64,000 bases of DNA from Leifsonia sp. C5G2 (GTDB lineage: Bacteria > Actinomycetota > Actinomycetes > Actinomycetales > Microbacteriaceae), in the NCBI RefSeq assembly GCF_013359685.1, contig NZ_JABFMV010000003.1:1-64000 (forward strand). The letters are read 5' to 3'. The translations under genes and the position numbers were made by a program. This document shows positions 55,317 to 64,000 of this stretch, one piece after another. How positions within the stretch are numbered: the first letter of the stretch is position 1; every line of letters starts with the position of its first letter. The notes beneath the pieces were generated by a model. The model did not search any database. It was not told where the DNA came from and worked only from the letters and a program-made list of their open reading frames with translations.

Positions 55317-56843
55317 ATGGCTGAGTTCTGGCGGCCGGCGGCGGCCGGCGTCGCGAGCGTCGTCGCGGGTGTCGGGCTCGCCGAGCTCGTCAGCGCCTTC
55401 GTCGTGCAGAACGGCAGCCCGGTGCTGACCGTCGGCGCGCTCCTGATCGATCTCGCCCCGGCGTGGCTCAAGCAGGCCGTCATCGCCGCGTTCGGCACGG
55501 GCGACAAGGCGTTCCTGATCGTCGCGCTCGCCGTGGTCGTGCTGGCCGGCGCCGGTCTCGCCGGCTGGCTGGAGTTCCGGCGGCCGCCGCTGGGCCGCAT
55601 CCTGATCGGCCTCGGCGGGGTGATCGGCGTCGTCGCCGCGGTGACGCGCGCGGGCAACGGCGTCATCGACGCCGTGCCGTCGGTGCTCGCCGCGGTGGTC
55701 GCCGTGCTGCTGCTCGGCTGGCTGATCGGGATGCTGCGCGACACGCGGCCCACCCGCGTCGCGCCGCGCGGGCGGGTCAGCCGGCGGCGCTTCGTCGGCA
55801 GCACGGCAGCGACGGCCGCGGCCGGTGCGGTGGCCCTGGTGGTCGGCCAGGCGTCGGCCTCGGGCTTCCGCGGCGCGACAGCCGCCCGTGCGGCGGTCAA
55901 GCTGCCGTCCCCGGCCGCCACCGCTCCCCCGATCCCGGCCGGGGCGTCGTTCGACATCCCGGGCCTCTCGCCGCTCATCACGCCGAACGCCGACTTCTAC
56001 CGCATCGACACCGCCCTGCAGATCCCGGGCATCGACCCGCGGGGATGGCGGCTGCGCATCCACGGGATGGTCGATCAGGAGGTGGAGCTGACGTTCGCGC
56101 AGCTGCTCGCGCTGCCGCTGGAGGAGTCGACGACGACGCTGACCTGCGTCTCGAACGAGGTCGGCGGCGACCTGATCGGCAACGCGACCTGGCTCGGCTA
56201 CCCGATCCGGCACCTGCTGGCCCGGGCGAAGCCGTCCGCCGGCGCCGACATGGTGCTCTCGACCAGTCAGGACGGCTGGACGGCATCCACCCCGATCGAG
56301 GCCCTGACCGACGAGCGGAACGCGATCCTCGCCGTCGGGATGAACGGCCAGCCGCTCCCGCTCGAGCACGGCTACCCGGTGCGGATGGTCGTCCCCGGCC
56401 TCTACGGCTACGTCTCGGCCACGAAGTGGGTGGTGTCGCTGGAGGTGACCCGCTTCGCCGACCACACCGCGTACTGGACCGAGCGCGGCTGGTCGGAGCG
56501 CGGACCGGTGAAGCTCTCCTCCCGGATCGACGTCCCCGCCGCGGGCCGGGAGGTGAAGGCCGGGACGGTCGCGGTCGCCGGCGTGGCCTGGTCGCAGCAC
56601 GTCGGCGTCAGCGCCGTGCACGTGCGCGTGGACGACGGACCGTGGCAGGAGGCGACGCTCGCCGACGCGATCTCGGCCGACACCTGGCGGCAGTGGCGGT
56701 ACGCGTGGGACGCGGCTCCCGGCGCGCGCACCCTGACCGTGCGGGCGACGGATGCGAACGGCACGGTCCAGACCTCGACCGTGCGGGACGTGGTGCCGGA
56801 TGGCGCGACCGGGCTGCACAGCGTCAGCGTCACCGTGGTCTAG
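55317..56843 (+). CDS. Membrane molybdopterin oxidoreductase (sulfite oxidase fold) with internal Tat motif
   Basis: 508 aa. Four hydrophobic helices in the first 140 residues, then SRRRFVG (155-161), a twin-arginine motif directly before a fifth helix, then a sulfite-oxidase-type Moco domain with Cys277 in TLTCVSNEVGG and the C-terminal dimer domain facing outside. This matches the small group of actinobacterial polytopic proteins whose last helix is inserted by Tat after Sec inserts the others. Electron donor/acceptor unknown. First gene of a Moco cluster that supplies its cofactor. Confidence 0.88.
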   Translation: MAEFWRPAAAGVASVVAGVGLAELVSAFVVQNGSPVLTVGALLIDLAPAWLKQAVIAAFGTGDKAFLIVALAVVVLAGAGLAGWLEFRRPPLGRILIGLGGVIGVVAAVTRAGNGVIDAVPSVLAAVVAVLLLGWLIGMLRDTRPTRVAPRGRVSRRRFVGSTAATAAAGAVALVVGQASASGFRGATAARAAVKLPSPAATAPPIPAGASFDIPGLSPLITPNADFYRIDTALQIPGIDPRGWRLRIHGMVDQEVELTFAQLLALPLEESTTTLTCVSNEVGGDLIGNATWLGYPIRHLLARAKPSAGADMVLSTSQDGWTASTPIEALTDERNAILAVGMNGQPLPLEHGYPVRMVVPGLYGYVSATKWVVSLEVTRFADHTAYWTERGWSERGPVKLSSRIDVPAAGREVKAGTVAVAGVAWSQHVGVSAVHVRVDDGPWQEATLADAISADTWRQWRYAWDAAPGARTLTVRATDANGTVQTSTVRDVVPDGATGLHSVSVTVV

Positions 56844-56904
56844 CGTCACCGTCGTCTGAGGCAGCGCGGTGGGAACCGGGCCGCGGGTGTGATTGGCTGA
56901 GATC

Positions 56905-58035
56905 ATGGCCCTCCCGCCCCTGGTCGAACCCGGTCCCGAGCTGACGCCGGAGCGCACCGCCCGGTACGCCCGCACCACGCAGCTGCCCGGCTTCGGGCCG
57001 GTGGCCCAGCGCCGACTGCGTGCCGCGCGCGTGCTCATCGTCGGTGCGGGCGGGCTGGGCTCCGCGGTGCTGCCGCTCCTCGCCTCGGCCGGGTTCGGAA
57101 CGATCGGCATCGTCGACGACGACCGCGTGGAGCCGAGCAACCTGCCGCGCCAGGCCATCCACACCCCGTCCGACGTCGGTCGGGCCAAGGTGGAGTCGGC
57201 GGCGGAGACCGTGCGCGCGCTCGACGACACGATCGAGGTCCGGCTGCTCGCCGAACGGCTGACCTCCGAGAACGCGCGGGAGGTCCTCTCCGGCTACGAC
57301 CTCGTGCTCGACGGCAGCGACAACTTCCCGACCCGGTACCTGGTCGACGACGCGGCGACGTTCGCCGGCATCCCCGTCGTCTGGGGCGCCGTGCACCAGA
57401 CCGGCGGCCAGGCCGGCCTCAGCTGGGCGGTGCAGGGGCCGACCTACCGCGACCTGTTCCCGGTGCCTCCGGCTCCGGGCAGTGTGGCCAGCTGCGCGGA
57501 GGCAGGGGCGCTGCCGTCGGTGTGCGGCGTCATCGGGGGCCTGATGGTCAGCCAGGCGATCCTGCTCGTCACCGGCACGGGCGACCCGCTGCTCGGCCGC
57601 GTCGTCGTCCACGACGGCCTGCGCGGCACGTTCCGCGAGCTCGCCTACGCGCGCGACCCGGAGGCCGAGCCGGTCACCGGGCTCATCGACTATGACCTGT
57701 TCTGCGGGGTTACCGACACGATGTCGCCCGCCGAGCTCCACGCGCGGCTGCTCGCGGGCGAACCGCACACGCTGCTCGACGTGCGCGAGCCGTGGGAGGC
57801 CGACATCGTGGAGCTGCCCGGCTCGCTGCTGGTGCCGCTCGGCGTGATCGAGCGCGACCCGGAAGGGGTCGCGGCCCGGCTCCCCGAGGGACCGCTCGTG
57901 ATCGTCTGCCACCACGGCATCCGCGCCGAGACCGCCCGGCAGCTGCTCGATGGCGCCGGGGCGCCCGGCCTCGTCCTCGCCGGCGGAATCGAGGCGTGGG
58001 CGCGCGATGTCGACCCGAGCCTCCCCCGGTACTGA
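56905..58035 (+). CDS. moeB: MoeB/ThiF-like adenylyltransferase with rhodanese domain
   Basis: 376 aa. E1-like domain (1-250) that adenylates the C-terminal Gly of MoaD: VGAGGLGS nucleotide loop, DGSDNFPTRYLVD, and Cys in ASCAEAG. C-terminal rhodanese domain (about 275-376) with active-site loop CHHGIR, which would supply sulfur. The two CxxC pairs that bind zinc in E. coli MoeB are absent (PTYRDLFP in place of CxxC, and none near DYDLFCG). ATG 6 nt after TTGGCT. Confidence 0.88.
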   Translation: MALPPLVEPGPELTPERTARYARTTQLPGFGPVAQRRLRAARVLIVGAGGLGSAVLPLLASAGFGTIGIVDDDRVEPSNLPRQAIHTPSDVGRAKVESAAETVRALDDTIEVRLLAERLTSENAREVLSGYDLVLDGSDNFPTRYLVDDAATFAGIPVVWGAVHQTGGQAGLSWAVQGPTYRDLFPVPPAPGSVASCAEAGALPSVCGVIGGLMVSQAILLVTGTGDPLLGRVVVHDGLRGTFRELAYARDPEAEPVTGLIDYDLFCGVTDTMSPAELHARLLAGEPHTLLDVREPWEADIVELPGSLLVPLGVIERDPEGVAARLPEGPLVIVCHHGIRAETARQLLDGAGAPGLVLAGGIEAWARDVDPSLPRY

Positions 58036-58066
58036 CCGTGGACGGCCGGCGCGGGATACTGAACCC

Positions 58067-59281
58067 ATGACCACAGCGCGCAGCGTCGAGGAGCATGCCG
58101 GGATCGTCGCGCGGATGCTGGAGCCGCTCAGCGACGAACCCTCCGTCGAGACCGTGCCGCTGGCCGATGCCCTCGGCCGCGTCACCGCGGGCGAGGTGCG
58201 GTCGGAGGTCGACCTGCCGCTGTTCCGCAACTCCCAGATGGACGGGTACGCGGTGCGGGCGGCCGACATCCACTCGGTCCCGGTCGCGCTGGAGGTGAGC
58301 GGCGACATCCCGGCCGGCCACACCAGCCCGGTGACCCTGATCGCCGGCACGGCGCTTCGCATCATGACCGGCGCCCCCGTGCCGACGGGAGCCGACGCGA
58401 TCGTCCCGGTGGAGGACACCGAGCTGGTCCTCGGGCGCGACGACGACCTGGAGGGCGCGGTCGTCGAGATCCGCCGCTCCCGCAGCGCCGGCGAGTACGT
58501 CCGCGAGCGCGGCAGCGACGTCCGCCGCGGCGAGGTGCTCGTGCCCGAAGGGACCCGGCTCGCGCCCCGGCACCTGGCGGCGCTCGCGGCCGCGGGCGTC
58601 GAGACGGTGCACGTGCGCGCACGGCTGCACGTCGCCGTCCTGACCACCGGATCGGAGCTCGTGACCTCCGGATCGCCCGCGCACGGGCAGGTCTTCGACG
58701 CCAACGGCATCGCGCTCGCGTCGCTCGTGGAGGAGGCCGGGGCCGTCGTCTCGCTGCGCGCGAGCAGCGACGACGATCCCGGCGCCTTCGCCCGCATCCT
58801 GGATGACGCGATCCGGTCGAGCGACCTCGTCATCACCTCCGGCGGCATCTCGAAGGGCGCCTACGAGGTGGTACGCGAGGTGCTGCTGCCCCGCGGGGCG
58901 GACGTGACGTCGGTGGCGATGCAGCCGGGCGGACCGCAGGCGACCGCGGTGATCGACGGCGTGCCGGTGGTCGCGTTCCCGGGCAACCCGGTCAGCACGC
59001 AGGTGTCGTTCGCCGTGTTCCTGCGCGGGCCGCTGCGCGCCGCCGCCGGGCTGCCGCCGCTGCCGCCGCAGCGGGCGACGCTCACCGAAGCCGTGCGCTC
59101 GGTCCCCGGCCGCCGGCAGTTCCTGCGCGGCCGGCTCGACGAGGGCGGCGGCGTCGCCCCGGTCGCCGGTCCCTCGTCGCACCTGGTCGCGGCGATGGCC
59201 AAGGCCGACGTGCTCATCGACGTGCCCGTGGAGGCGGAGGCGCTCGACGCGGGCTCCGCCGTGACAGTCTGGACGCTATGA
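58067..59281 (+). CDS. moeA: Molybdopterin molybdenumtransferase
   Basis: 404 aa, inserts molybdate into adenylated molybdopterin. Family regions: FRNSQMDGYAVRAADI, GAPVPTGADAIVPVEDT, TGSELV, TSGGISKGAYE and PGNPVSTQVSF. GATACT box 6 nt before ATG. Overlaps moaC-mogA by 4 nt. Confidence 0.95.
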   Translation: MTTARSVEEHAGIVARMLEPLSDEPSVETVPLADALGRVTAGEVRSEVDLPLFRNSQMDGYAVRAADIHSVPVALEVSGDIPAGHTSPVTLIAGTALRIMTGAPVPTGADAIVPVEDTELVLGRDDDLEGAVVEIRRSRSAGEYVRERGSDVRRGEVLVPEGTRLAPRHLAALAAAGVETVHVRARLHVAVLTTGSELVTSGSPAHGQVFDANGIALASLVEEAGAVVSLRASSDDDPGAFARILDDAIRSSDLVITSGGISKGAYEVVREVLLPRGADVTSVAMQPGGPQATAVIDGVPVVAFPGNPVSTQVSFAVFLRGPLRAAAGLPPLPPQRATLTEAVRSVPGRRQFLRGRLDEGGGVAPVAGPSSHLVAAMAKADVLIDVPVEAEALDAGSAVTVWTL

Positions 59282-60258
59282 CGCAGTTGACCCACCTCGA
59301 CGCCGACGGCCGTGCACGCATGGTCGATGTCGGAGGCAAGCCGGAGACCGACCGGGAGGCGGTCGCGCGCGGCCGCTTCGTGACCACCCCGGAGGTGGTC
59401 CGGCTGGTGGCCGCCGACGACCTGCCCAAGGCGGACGTGCTCGCCACCGCCCGCATCGCCGGGATCGGCGGGGCGAAACGCACGAGCGAGCTCATCCCGC
59501 TCTGCCACCCGCTCCCGCTGAACGGCGTGCGCGTCGACTTCGAGCTGGACGCCGACGCCGGCGCCATCGAGATCGAGGTCGTCGCACGCACGCACGGCCG
59601 CACCGGCGTGGAGATGGAGGCGCTCACCGCGGTCGCGGTCGCGGGGCTCACGCTGCACGACATGGTGAAGGCGGTGGACCCGGCAGCGATGCTCACCGAC
59701 GTCCGGCTCGTCGCGAAGAGCGGCGGGAAGCGCGGCGAGTGGCGGCGGGACGGCGAGCCCTCGGCGGTGGCCCCGGCACAGCCCGAGACGACCCATCCCG
59801 CGATCGTGCTGGTCGCCTCCACCCGCGCCGCCCGCGGCGTCTACGAGGACACGACCGGGCCGGTGATCGCGGACTGGCTGGCCGAGCGCCGGCTTCCCGC
59901 CGACGTCCGGGTCGTCGCCGACGCCGAGGTGGACGCGGCCCTGCGCGCCGCCGTCGCCGAGCGTCCCCTGGTGCTCATCACGACCGGTGGCACCGGTGTC
60001 TCGCCGACCGACCGGACGCCGGAGGCGACGGCGGCCCTGCTCGACCGAGAGCTGCCCGGCATCGAGGAGGCGCTGCGGGCGCGCGGCGCCGCGGCGACCC
60101 CGCTGGCGGCGCTCAGCCGCGGCCGGGTCGGGGTGGCCGGTTCGACCCTGGTGGTCAACCTCCCTGGCTCGCGCGGCGGTGTCGCCGATGGGCTGGCGGT
60201 GCTCGACGACCTGCTCCCCCATCTTCTGGACCAGCTGCGCGGAGGCGACCACTCGTGA
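59278..60258 (+). CDS. MoaC-MogA fusion: cyclic pyranopterin synthase plus molybdopterin adenylyltransferase
   Basis: 326 aa bifunctional protein. Residues 1-160 are MoaC (MVDVGGKPETDREAVARG, LIPLCHPLPLNGV, GVEMEALTAVAVAGLTLHDM), which forms cPMP; residues 172-326 are the MoaB/MogA domain (TTGGTGVSPTDRTPEA, PGSRGGVADGL), which adenylates molybdopterin. So an early and a late step of one pathway are joined. Start ATGA-overlaps moeA and stop overlaps moaE. Confidence 0.93.
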   Translation: MTQLTHLDADGRARMVDVGGKPETDREAVARGRFVTTPEVVRLVAADDLPKADVLATARIAGIGGAKRTSELIPLCHPLPLNGVRVDFELDADAGAIEIEVVARTHGRTGVEMEALTAVAVAGLTLHDMVKAVDPAAMLTDVRLVAKSGGKRGEWRRDGEPSAVAPAQPETTHPAIVLVASTRAARGVYEDTTGPVIADWLAERRLPADVRVVADAEVDAALRAAVAERPLVLITTGGTGVSPTDRTPEATAALLDRELPGIEEALRARGAAATPLAALSRGRVGVAGSTLVVNLPGSRGGVADGLAVLDDLLPHLLDQLRGGDHS

Positions 60259-60668
60259 GCGACATCCTCGCCACCGTCACGGCGGACCCGCTCGACCCGT
60301 CCACCGTCGACGAGTTCGTCTGGCGTGCGGAGGCGGGAGCCGTCGTGTCGTTCCGGGGCGTCGTCCGCGATCACGACGGCGGGAAGGGCGTCGTCTCGCT
60401 CGACTACCGGGCGCATCCCGACGCCGAGGACTTCCTCCGGGCGTGCTGCGAGGAGGTGGCTCGCACCAGCGGCCTGCGGGTCGCCGCGCAGCACCGCATC
60501 GGCTCGCTGACGATCGGCGACCTGGCGCTCATCGCCGCGGTCGCGGCCCCGCACCGGGCGGAGGCGTTCGCGGCGTGCGCCGAGCTGGTCGAGATCATCA
60601 AGGCGCGGGTGCCGATCTGGAAGCGGCAGCACTTCTCCGACGGCGCCTCGGAGTGGGTCGGCCTTTAG
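60255..60668 (+). CDS. moaE: Molybdopterin synthase large subunit
   Basis: 137 aa. Transfers sulfur from MoaD thiocarboxylate to cPMP. VSFRGVVRDHDGGKGVVSLDY, RIGSLTIGDLALIAAVAAPHR and KARVPIWKRQHFSDG, with the catalytic Lys, are clear. GTG start overlaps the previous stop by 4 nt. Confidence 0.93.
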   Translation: MSDILATVTADPLDPSTVDEFVWRAEAGAVVSFRGVVRDHDGGKGVVSLDYRAHPDAEDFLRACCEEVARTSGLRVAAQHRIGSLTIGDLALIAAVAAPHRAEAFAACAELVEIIKARVPIWKRQHFSDGASEWVGL

Positions 60669-60706
60669 GCTTCCGCATCCGCACCTGCGGTTCTAGGCTG
60701 GACCTC

Positions 60707-61129
60707 GTGCCGCAGATACGGATCAAGGACGCCGCGCTCTACCTCGGTGTGAGCGACGACACCGTTCGCCGCTGGATCGAGGCGGGGCTGCTCGGCAGCA
60801 CCCGCGACGACAGCGGACGGACGGTGGTGGACGGTCTCGAGCTCGCGCAGCTCGCCCGGCAGAACGCCGTGCTGCCCTCCGACCCGTCGGGCGTCGCCGG
60901 CTCGGCCCGCAACCGCTTCGTCGGGCTGGTGACCGACATCGTCGTGGACACGGTGATGGCGAAGGTGGAGCTGCAGTGCGGCCCGCACCGCGTGGTCTCG
61001 CTCATCAGCAGCGACGCGGTTCGCGACCTCGGGCTGGAGCTCGGATCGGTGGCGGTCGCCGTCGTGAAGGCGACCAACGTGATCGTGGAGGCGCCCGCGG
61101 GCCACGGCGGTCCGGCGGTGTCGCGGTGA
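60707..61129 (+). CDS. HTH-Mop (TOBE) molybdate-binding protein
   Basis: 140 aa: N-terminal MerR/excisionase-like HTH (IKDAALYLGVSDDTVRRWIE) and a C-terminal Mop/TOBE molybdate-binding module (about 70-135, SARNRFVGLVTDIVVDTVMA). Likely a molybdate-responsive regulator or storage protein for the modABC genes it overlaps by 4 nt. GTG start 7 nt after TAGGCT. Confidence 0.85.
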   Translation: MPQIRIKDAALYLGVSDDTVRRWIEAGLLGSTRDDSGRTVVDGLELAQLARQNAVLPSDPSGVAGSARNRFVGLVTDIVVDTVMAKVELQCGPHRVVSLISSDAVRDLGLELGSVAVAVVKATNVIVEAPAGHGGPAVSR

Positions 61130-61929
61130 CGCGCCCACGACTGCGCGCCGCCGTCGTCCTGGCAGTGGCCGCTGGGCTGCTGCTGAGCGGCTGCAGCACG
61201 GCCGCCGCCGGCCCCGGCGCCTCCGGGACACCCACGCGGTCCGCCGACGATGTCCACGGCACCGTGACGGTGTTCGCGGCCGCCTCCCTCACCGCGACGT
61301 TCACCCGGCTCGGGAAGGAGTTCGAGGCCGCGCATCCCGGAGCGACGGTCTCCTTCTCGTTCGCCGGATCCTCCGACCTCGTCTCGCAGCTGACCGCCGG
61401 TGCCCCGGCCGACGTGTTCGCGTCCGCCGACGAGAAGAACATGACGAAGGCGGTGGATGCGGGGACGATCGACGGCAAACCGGTGGATTTCGCGACGAAT
61501 GTGCTCGCCATCGCCGTGCCGGCCGGCAATCCCGCGCACGTGAAGAGCTTCGCCGACCTCGCCTCCCCGTCGGTCAAGACGGTGATCTGCGCGCCCCAGG
61601 TGCCGTGCGGCACCGCGACCGCGGCGGTCGAGAAGTCGGCGGGCGTGACGCTGACGCCGGTGAGCCAGGAGTCGTCGGTGACCGACGTGCTCGGCAAGGT
61701 GATCTCCGGCGAGGCCGACGCCGGTGTCGTCTACGCGACCGATGTGAAGGGCGCGGGTAGCAAGGTCGCCTCGGTGCCGTTCCCGGAGGCGGCGAAGACG
61801 GTCAACGTGTACCCGCTCGCGACCGTCGCGCACGCCCCCAACCCGGCCGGAGCCGCCGCGTTCGTCGCGTTCGTCACCGGTCCGTCCGGCCGATCGGCGC
61901 TGCGGGCCGAAGGCTTCGGGCTGCCGTGA
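61126..61929 (+). CDS. modA: Molybdate ABC transporter substrate-binding lipoprotein
   Basis: 267 aa. Lipoprotein signal with lipobox LLSGC (Cys23). Type II periplasmic-binding fold: [33 protein letters not shown] and [11 protein letters not shown] are ModA-typical. Captures molybdate outside the membrane. Confidence 0.93.
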   Translation: MTRPRLRAAVVLAVAAGLLLSGCSTAAAGPGASGTPTRSADDVHGTVTVFAAASLTATFTRLGKEFEAAHPGATVSFSFAGSSDLVSQLTAGAPADVFASADEKNMTKAVDAGTIDGKPVDFATNVLAIAVPAGNPAHVKSFADLASPSVKTVICAPQVPCGTATAAVEKSAGVTLTPVSQESSVTDVLGKVISGEADAGVVYATDVKGAGSKVASVPFPEAAKTVNVYPLATVAHAPNPAGAAAFVAFVTGPSGRSALRAEGFGLP

Positions 61930-61936
61930 GCCGCCG

Positions 61937-62734
61937 ATGAACGTCCGTCTCGGCGTCCCCCGCTGGGTGCTCGCCGTCGCCGCGGTGGGTGCCCTCTTCG
62001 TGGTGCTGCCGCTGATCGCGATGGCACTCCGGGTCGACTGGCTGCACTTCCTGCCGCTGATCGCATCCCCGTCGTCGGTGGATGCGCTGCTCCTCAGCCT
62101 GCGCACCTCGCTGCTGGCCACGGCCGGCTGCCTGGTGCTGGGCGTCCCGATGGCGGTGGTGCTGGCGCGCGTGCCGTTCGCCGGGCAGCGGGTGGTGCGC
62201 GCGATCGTGCTGCTGCCGCTCGTGCTGCCGCCGGTCGTCGGCGGCCTCGCGCTCCTCGCCCTCTACGGCCGGCGCGGGCTGCTCGGCGGCGCGCTCGACG
62301 TGGCGTTCTCGACCCCCGCGGTCGTGATCGCGCAGACGTTCGTCGCGCTGCCGTTCCTCGTGCTCAGCCTGGAGGGCGCGCTGCGCTCCGCGGGCGAGCG
62401 CTACGAGGCGGTGGCGGCGACGCTCGGCGCGCGCCCGTCGGCTGTGCTGTTCCGGGTAACGCTGCCGCTGGTGCTCCCAGCGGTGGTGTCCGGCGCCATC
62501 CTGTCGTTCGCGCGGGCGCTCGGCGAGTTCGGCGCGACGCTCACCTTCGCCGGCAGCCTGCAGGGCGTGACGCGCACCCTGCCGCTGGAGATCTACCTGC
62601 AGCGGGAGACCGACCCGGATGCGGCGGTCGCCCTCTCGCTCGTGCTCATCGCCGTCGCGATCGCCGTGGTCGCCGTCGCGCACGGCGCCGGCGAGCGGGT
62701 GCGGCCGTGGCGGGCCGCACGGAGCGACGCGTGA
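61937..62734 (+). CDS. modB: Molybdate ABC transporter permease
   Basis: 265 aa, five to six membrane segments; EAA loop [20 protein letters not shown] and [15 protein letters not shown], characteristic of ModB. Overlaps modC by 4 nt. Confidence 0.93.
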   Translation: MNVRLGVPRWVLAVAAVGALFVVLPLIAMALRVDWLHFLPLIASPSSVDALLLSLRTSLLATAGCLVLGVPMAVVLARVPFAGQRVVRAIVLLPLVLPPVVGGLALLALYGRRGLLGGALDVAFSTPAVVIAQTFVALPFLVLSLEGALRSAGERYEAVAATLGARPSAVLFRVTLPLVLPAVVSGAILSFARALGEFGATLTFAGSLQGVTRTLPLEIYLQRETDPDAAVALSLVLIAVAIAVVAVAHGAGERVRPWRAARSDA

Positions 62735-63756
62735 GCCTGCGGCTGGACGCCGCGCTGGACGCGCGCGACGTCGCCGTCTCGCTGTCGCTCGACGACGGCG
62801 AGACCCTGGCCGTGCTCGGCCCGAATGGCGCCGGCAAGTCGACCGTGCTCGGGATGCTCGCCGGGCTCGTCCGCCCCGACCGCGGGAGCGCGACGCTCGG
62901 CGACGACGTGCTGTTCGAGCTGCCCGGCACCTGGAGCCCGCCGCACCGCCGCGGGGTCGCCCTACTGGCACAGGAGGCCCTGCTCTTCCCGCACCTGATC
63001 GTGCGGCACAACGTCGCGTTCGGCCCGCGCTCCTCCGGCGCGACGCGTTCGGAGGCGGGCGCGCTGGCCGACGAGTGGCTGCGGCGCACGGCGACCGACG
63101 CGTTCGCCGACCGGCGCCCGGCCGAGCTCTCCGGCGGGCAGGCGCAGCGCGTCGCCATCGCCCGCGCGCTCGCCGCGGAGCCCCGCCTGCTCCTCCTCGA
63201 CGAACCCCTGTCGGCCCTCGACGTGGCGGTCGCGGCCGACGTGCGCGGGATGCTCTCCGATGTGCTCGCGGGCCGCACGACGGTCCTCGTGACGCACGAC
63301 GCGCTCGACGCCTACCTGCTCGCCGACCGGGTGGCGGTCATGCACGACGGCCGCGTGGTGGAGGAGGGCCCGACGCGGCGCGTGCTGGAGCGGCCGCGGC
63401 ATCCGTTCACGGCGGAGCTCTCCGGGCTGACGCTGGTGCGCGGCGTCCGCACGCCCGACGGGATGCGCGGCGACGACGGGATGCTGCTCCCCGGCGAGCC
63501 CGTCGAGCCGGTCGGGCAGGGCGCTCCTGTACTCGCGGCGGTGCGCCCGTCCGCCGTGCGGCTGACGCCGCCGGGCTCCGGGTCGATCGCCGCGGAGGTC
63601 ACCGCGCTCGAACCGCAGGCCGACCTCGTGCGCGTGCGCACCGACCGCCTCGACGCGCTGGTGCCGCCCGCCGACGTCGCAGACCTCCGCCTGCGCGTCG
63701 GCGACCCCGTCGCCCTGACCGTCCCGCCGTCCGCCGTCACCCTCTACCCCGCCTGA
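62731..63756 (+). CDS. modC: Molybdate ABC transporter ATP-binding protein
   Basis: 341 aa. Walker [10 protein letters not shown], signature [15 protein letters not shown], Walker [14 protein letters not shown]-loop VTHD; the C-terminal third is a TOBE-like regulatory domain that binds molybdate in family members. GTG start. Confidence 0.93.
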   Translation: MSLRLDAALDARDVAVSLSLDDGETLAVLGPNGAGKSTVLGMLAGLVRPDRGSATLGDDVLFELPGTWSPPHRRGVALLAQEALLFPHLIVRHNVAFGPRSSGATRSEAGALADEWLRRTATDAFADRRPAELSGGQAQRVAIARALAAEPRLLLLDEPLSALDVAVAADVRGMLSDVLAGRTTVLVTHDALDAYLLADRVAVMHDGRVVEEGPTRRVLERPRHPFTAELSGLTLVRGVRTPDGMRGDDGMLLPGEPVEPVGQGAPVLAAVRPSAVRLTPPGSGSIAAEVTALEPQADLVRVRTDRLDALVPPADVADLRLRVGDPVALTVPPSAVTLYPA

Positions 63757-63765
63757 TCCTCCGCC

Positions 63766-63820
63766 GAGGTGCTCGCAGATGTCGCCCCTCGGCCCGAGAT
63801 CGCGCACCTACGAGCACCTC
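63766..63820. repeat. Palindromic intergenic repeat family 2, copy D
   Basis: 55 nt. Same outer sequence as copy C (GAGGTGCTCGCAGATG ... CGAGCACCTC), with a diverged centre; 10-bp perfect outer stem extended by CCGC / GCGG. Between convergent modC and moaD. Confidence 0.8.
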
Positions 63821-63848
63821 AGCGGCGGGGTTGAGAGGGGTGCGGGGT

Positions 63849-64000
63849 TCAGCCGCCGGCGAAGGGTGGGAGGACGTCGACGATGCCGGTCACCTCGCGG
63901 GAGGGGTCGCGCGAGACGACGCCGCCGACCAGGAACGAGCCCGACCGCACCACGCGCTCCATGGCGTCGCCGTAGCGGGCCACCAGCACGGCCTGCAGGC
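63849..64000 (-). CDS. moaD: Molybdopterin synthase small subunit, 5' end cut off
   Basis: The last 49 codons of a ubiquitin-like sulfur carrier: RYGDAMERVVRSGSFLVGG, then DVLPPFAGG with the required C-terminal Gly-Gly that MoeB adenylates. Strand is opposite to the rest of the cluster; moaA probably lies beyond the edge. Confidence 0.85.
   Translation of the reverse strand, partial: LQAVLVARYGDAMERVVRSGSFLVGGVVSRDPSREVTGIVDVLPPFAGG

Overview
High-GC actinobacterial chromosome, most likely Microbacteriaceae (Leifsonia-like). This is inferred from very GC-rich third codon positions, frequent GTG starts, an actinobacterial DUF3117 protein, a tatB gene beside an Rv1220c-type methyltransferase, a moaC-mogA fusion, and a sortase signal of the LAxTG type used by class E sortases. 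I saw no rRNA, tRNA, CRISPR array, prophage or insertion sequence. Coding density is high and most of the window is housekeeping or metabolic.

Layout. 1-4.4 kb: a PLP decarboxylase (cut by the window edge) with an MFS transporter, tatB and an O-methyltransferase. 3.9-4.8 kb: a GNAT toxin / DUF1778-like antitoxin pair. 4.8-8.4 kb: DUF3117, a membrane glycosyltransferase, and divergent dapE and dapD (lysine/peptidoglycan diaminopimelate synthesis). 8.4-12.6 kb: a 2-oxoacid dehydrogenase operon (E1 alpha, E1 beta, E2) with a divergent Lrp/AsnC regulator. 12.7-15 kb: pnp. 15.4-18.7 kb: GAF regulator, aldehyde dehydrogenase and DUF779. 18.7-23.3 kb: small accessory genes (fructosamine kinase, RibD-like reductase, VanZ, LtrA, membrane protein). 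23.4-33.3 kb: rpsO, VOC protein, MocR regulator with divergent AhpD-like protein, FKBP isomerase, FAD oxidase, Ada-AlkA repair fusion, glycosyltransferase, FAH-family hydrolase, alpha/beta hydrolase. 33.7-41.8 kb: one giant gene for a sortase-anchored surface protein of about 2,725 aa. 42-51.6 kb: aspartase, aldehyde dehydrogenase, trmB, two divergent NCS2 nucleobase permeases, a PiT phosphate transporter. 51.7-54.3 kb: Ski2/Mtr4-like helicase. 55.3-64 kb: a molybdenum cluster (Tat-dependent membrane molybdoenzyme, moeB, moeA, moaC-mogA, moaE, Mop/HTH protein, modABC, and moaD entering from the right edge), covering molybdate uptake, cofactor synthesis and one enzyme that uses it.

Three non-coding patterns stand out. 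First, 24 genes have a TAnnnT-like -10 box exactly 6 or 7 nt before the start codon, as expected for leaderless mRNAs; this decides several starts, and at dapE/dapD two opposite -10 boxes share five base pairs. Second, at least three families of 55-72 nt palindromic intergenic repeats occur, each as two diverged copies with compensating stem changes. Third, three TTCGTNACGAA palindromes lie exactly 20 bp apart at 47.06-47.11 kb. One permease gene appears to start at ATT.
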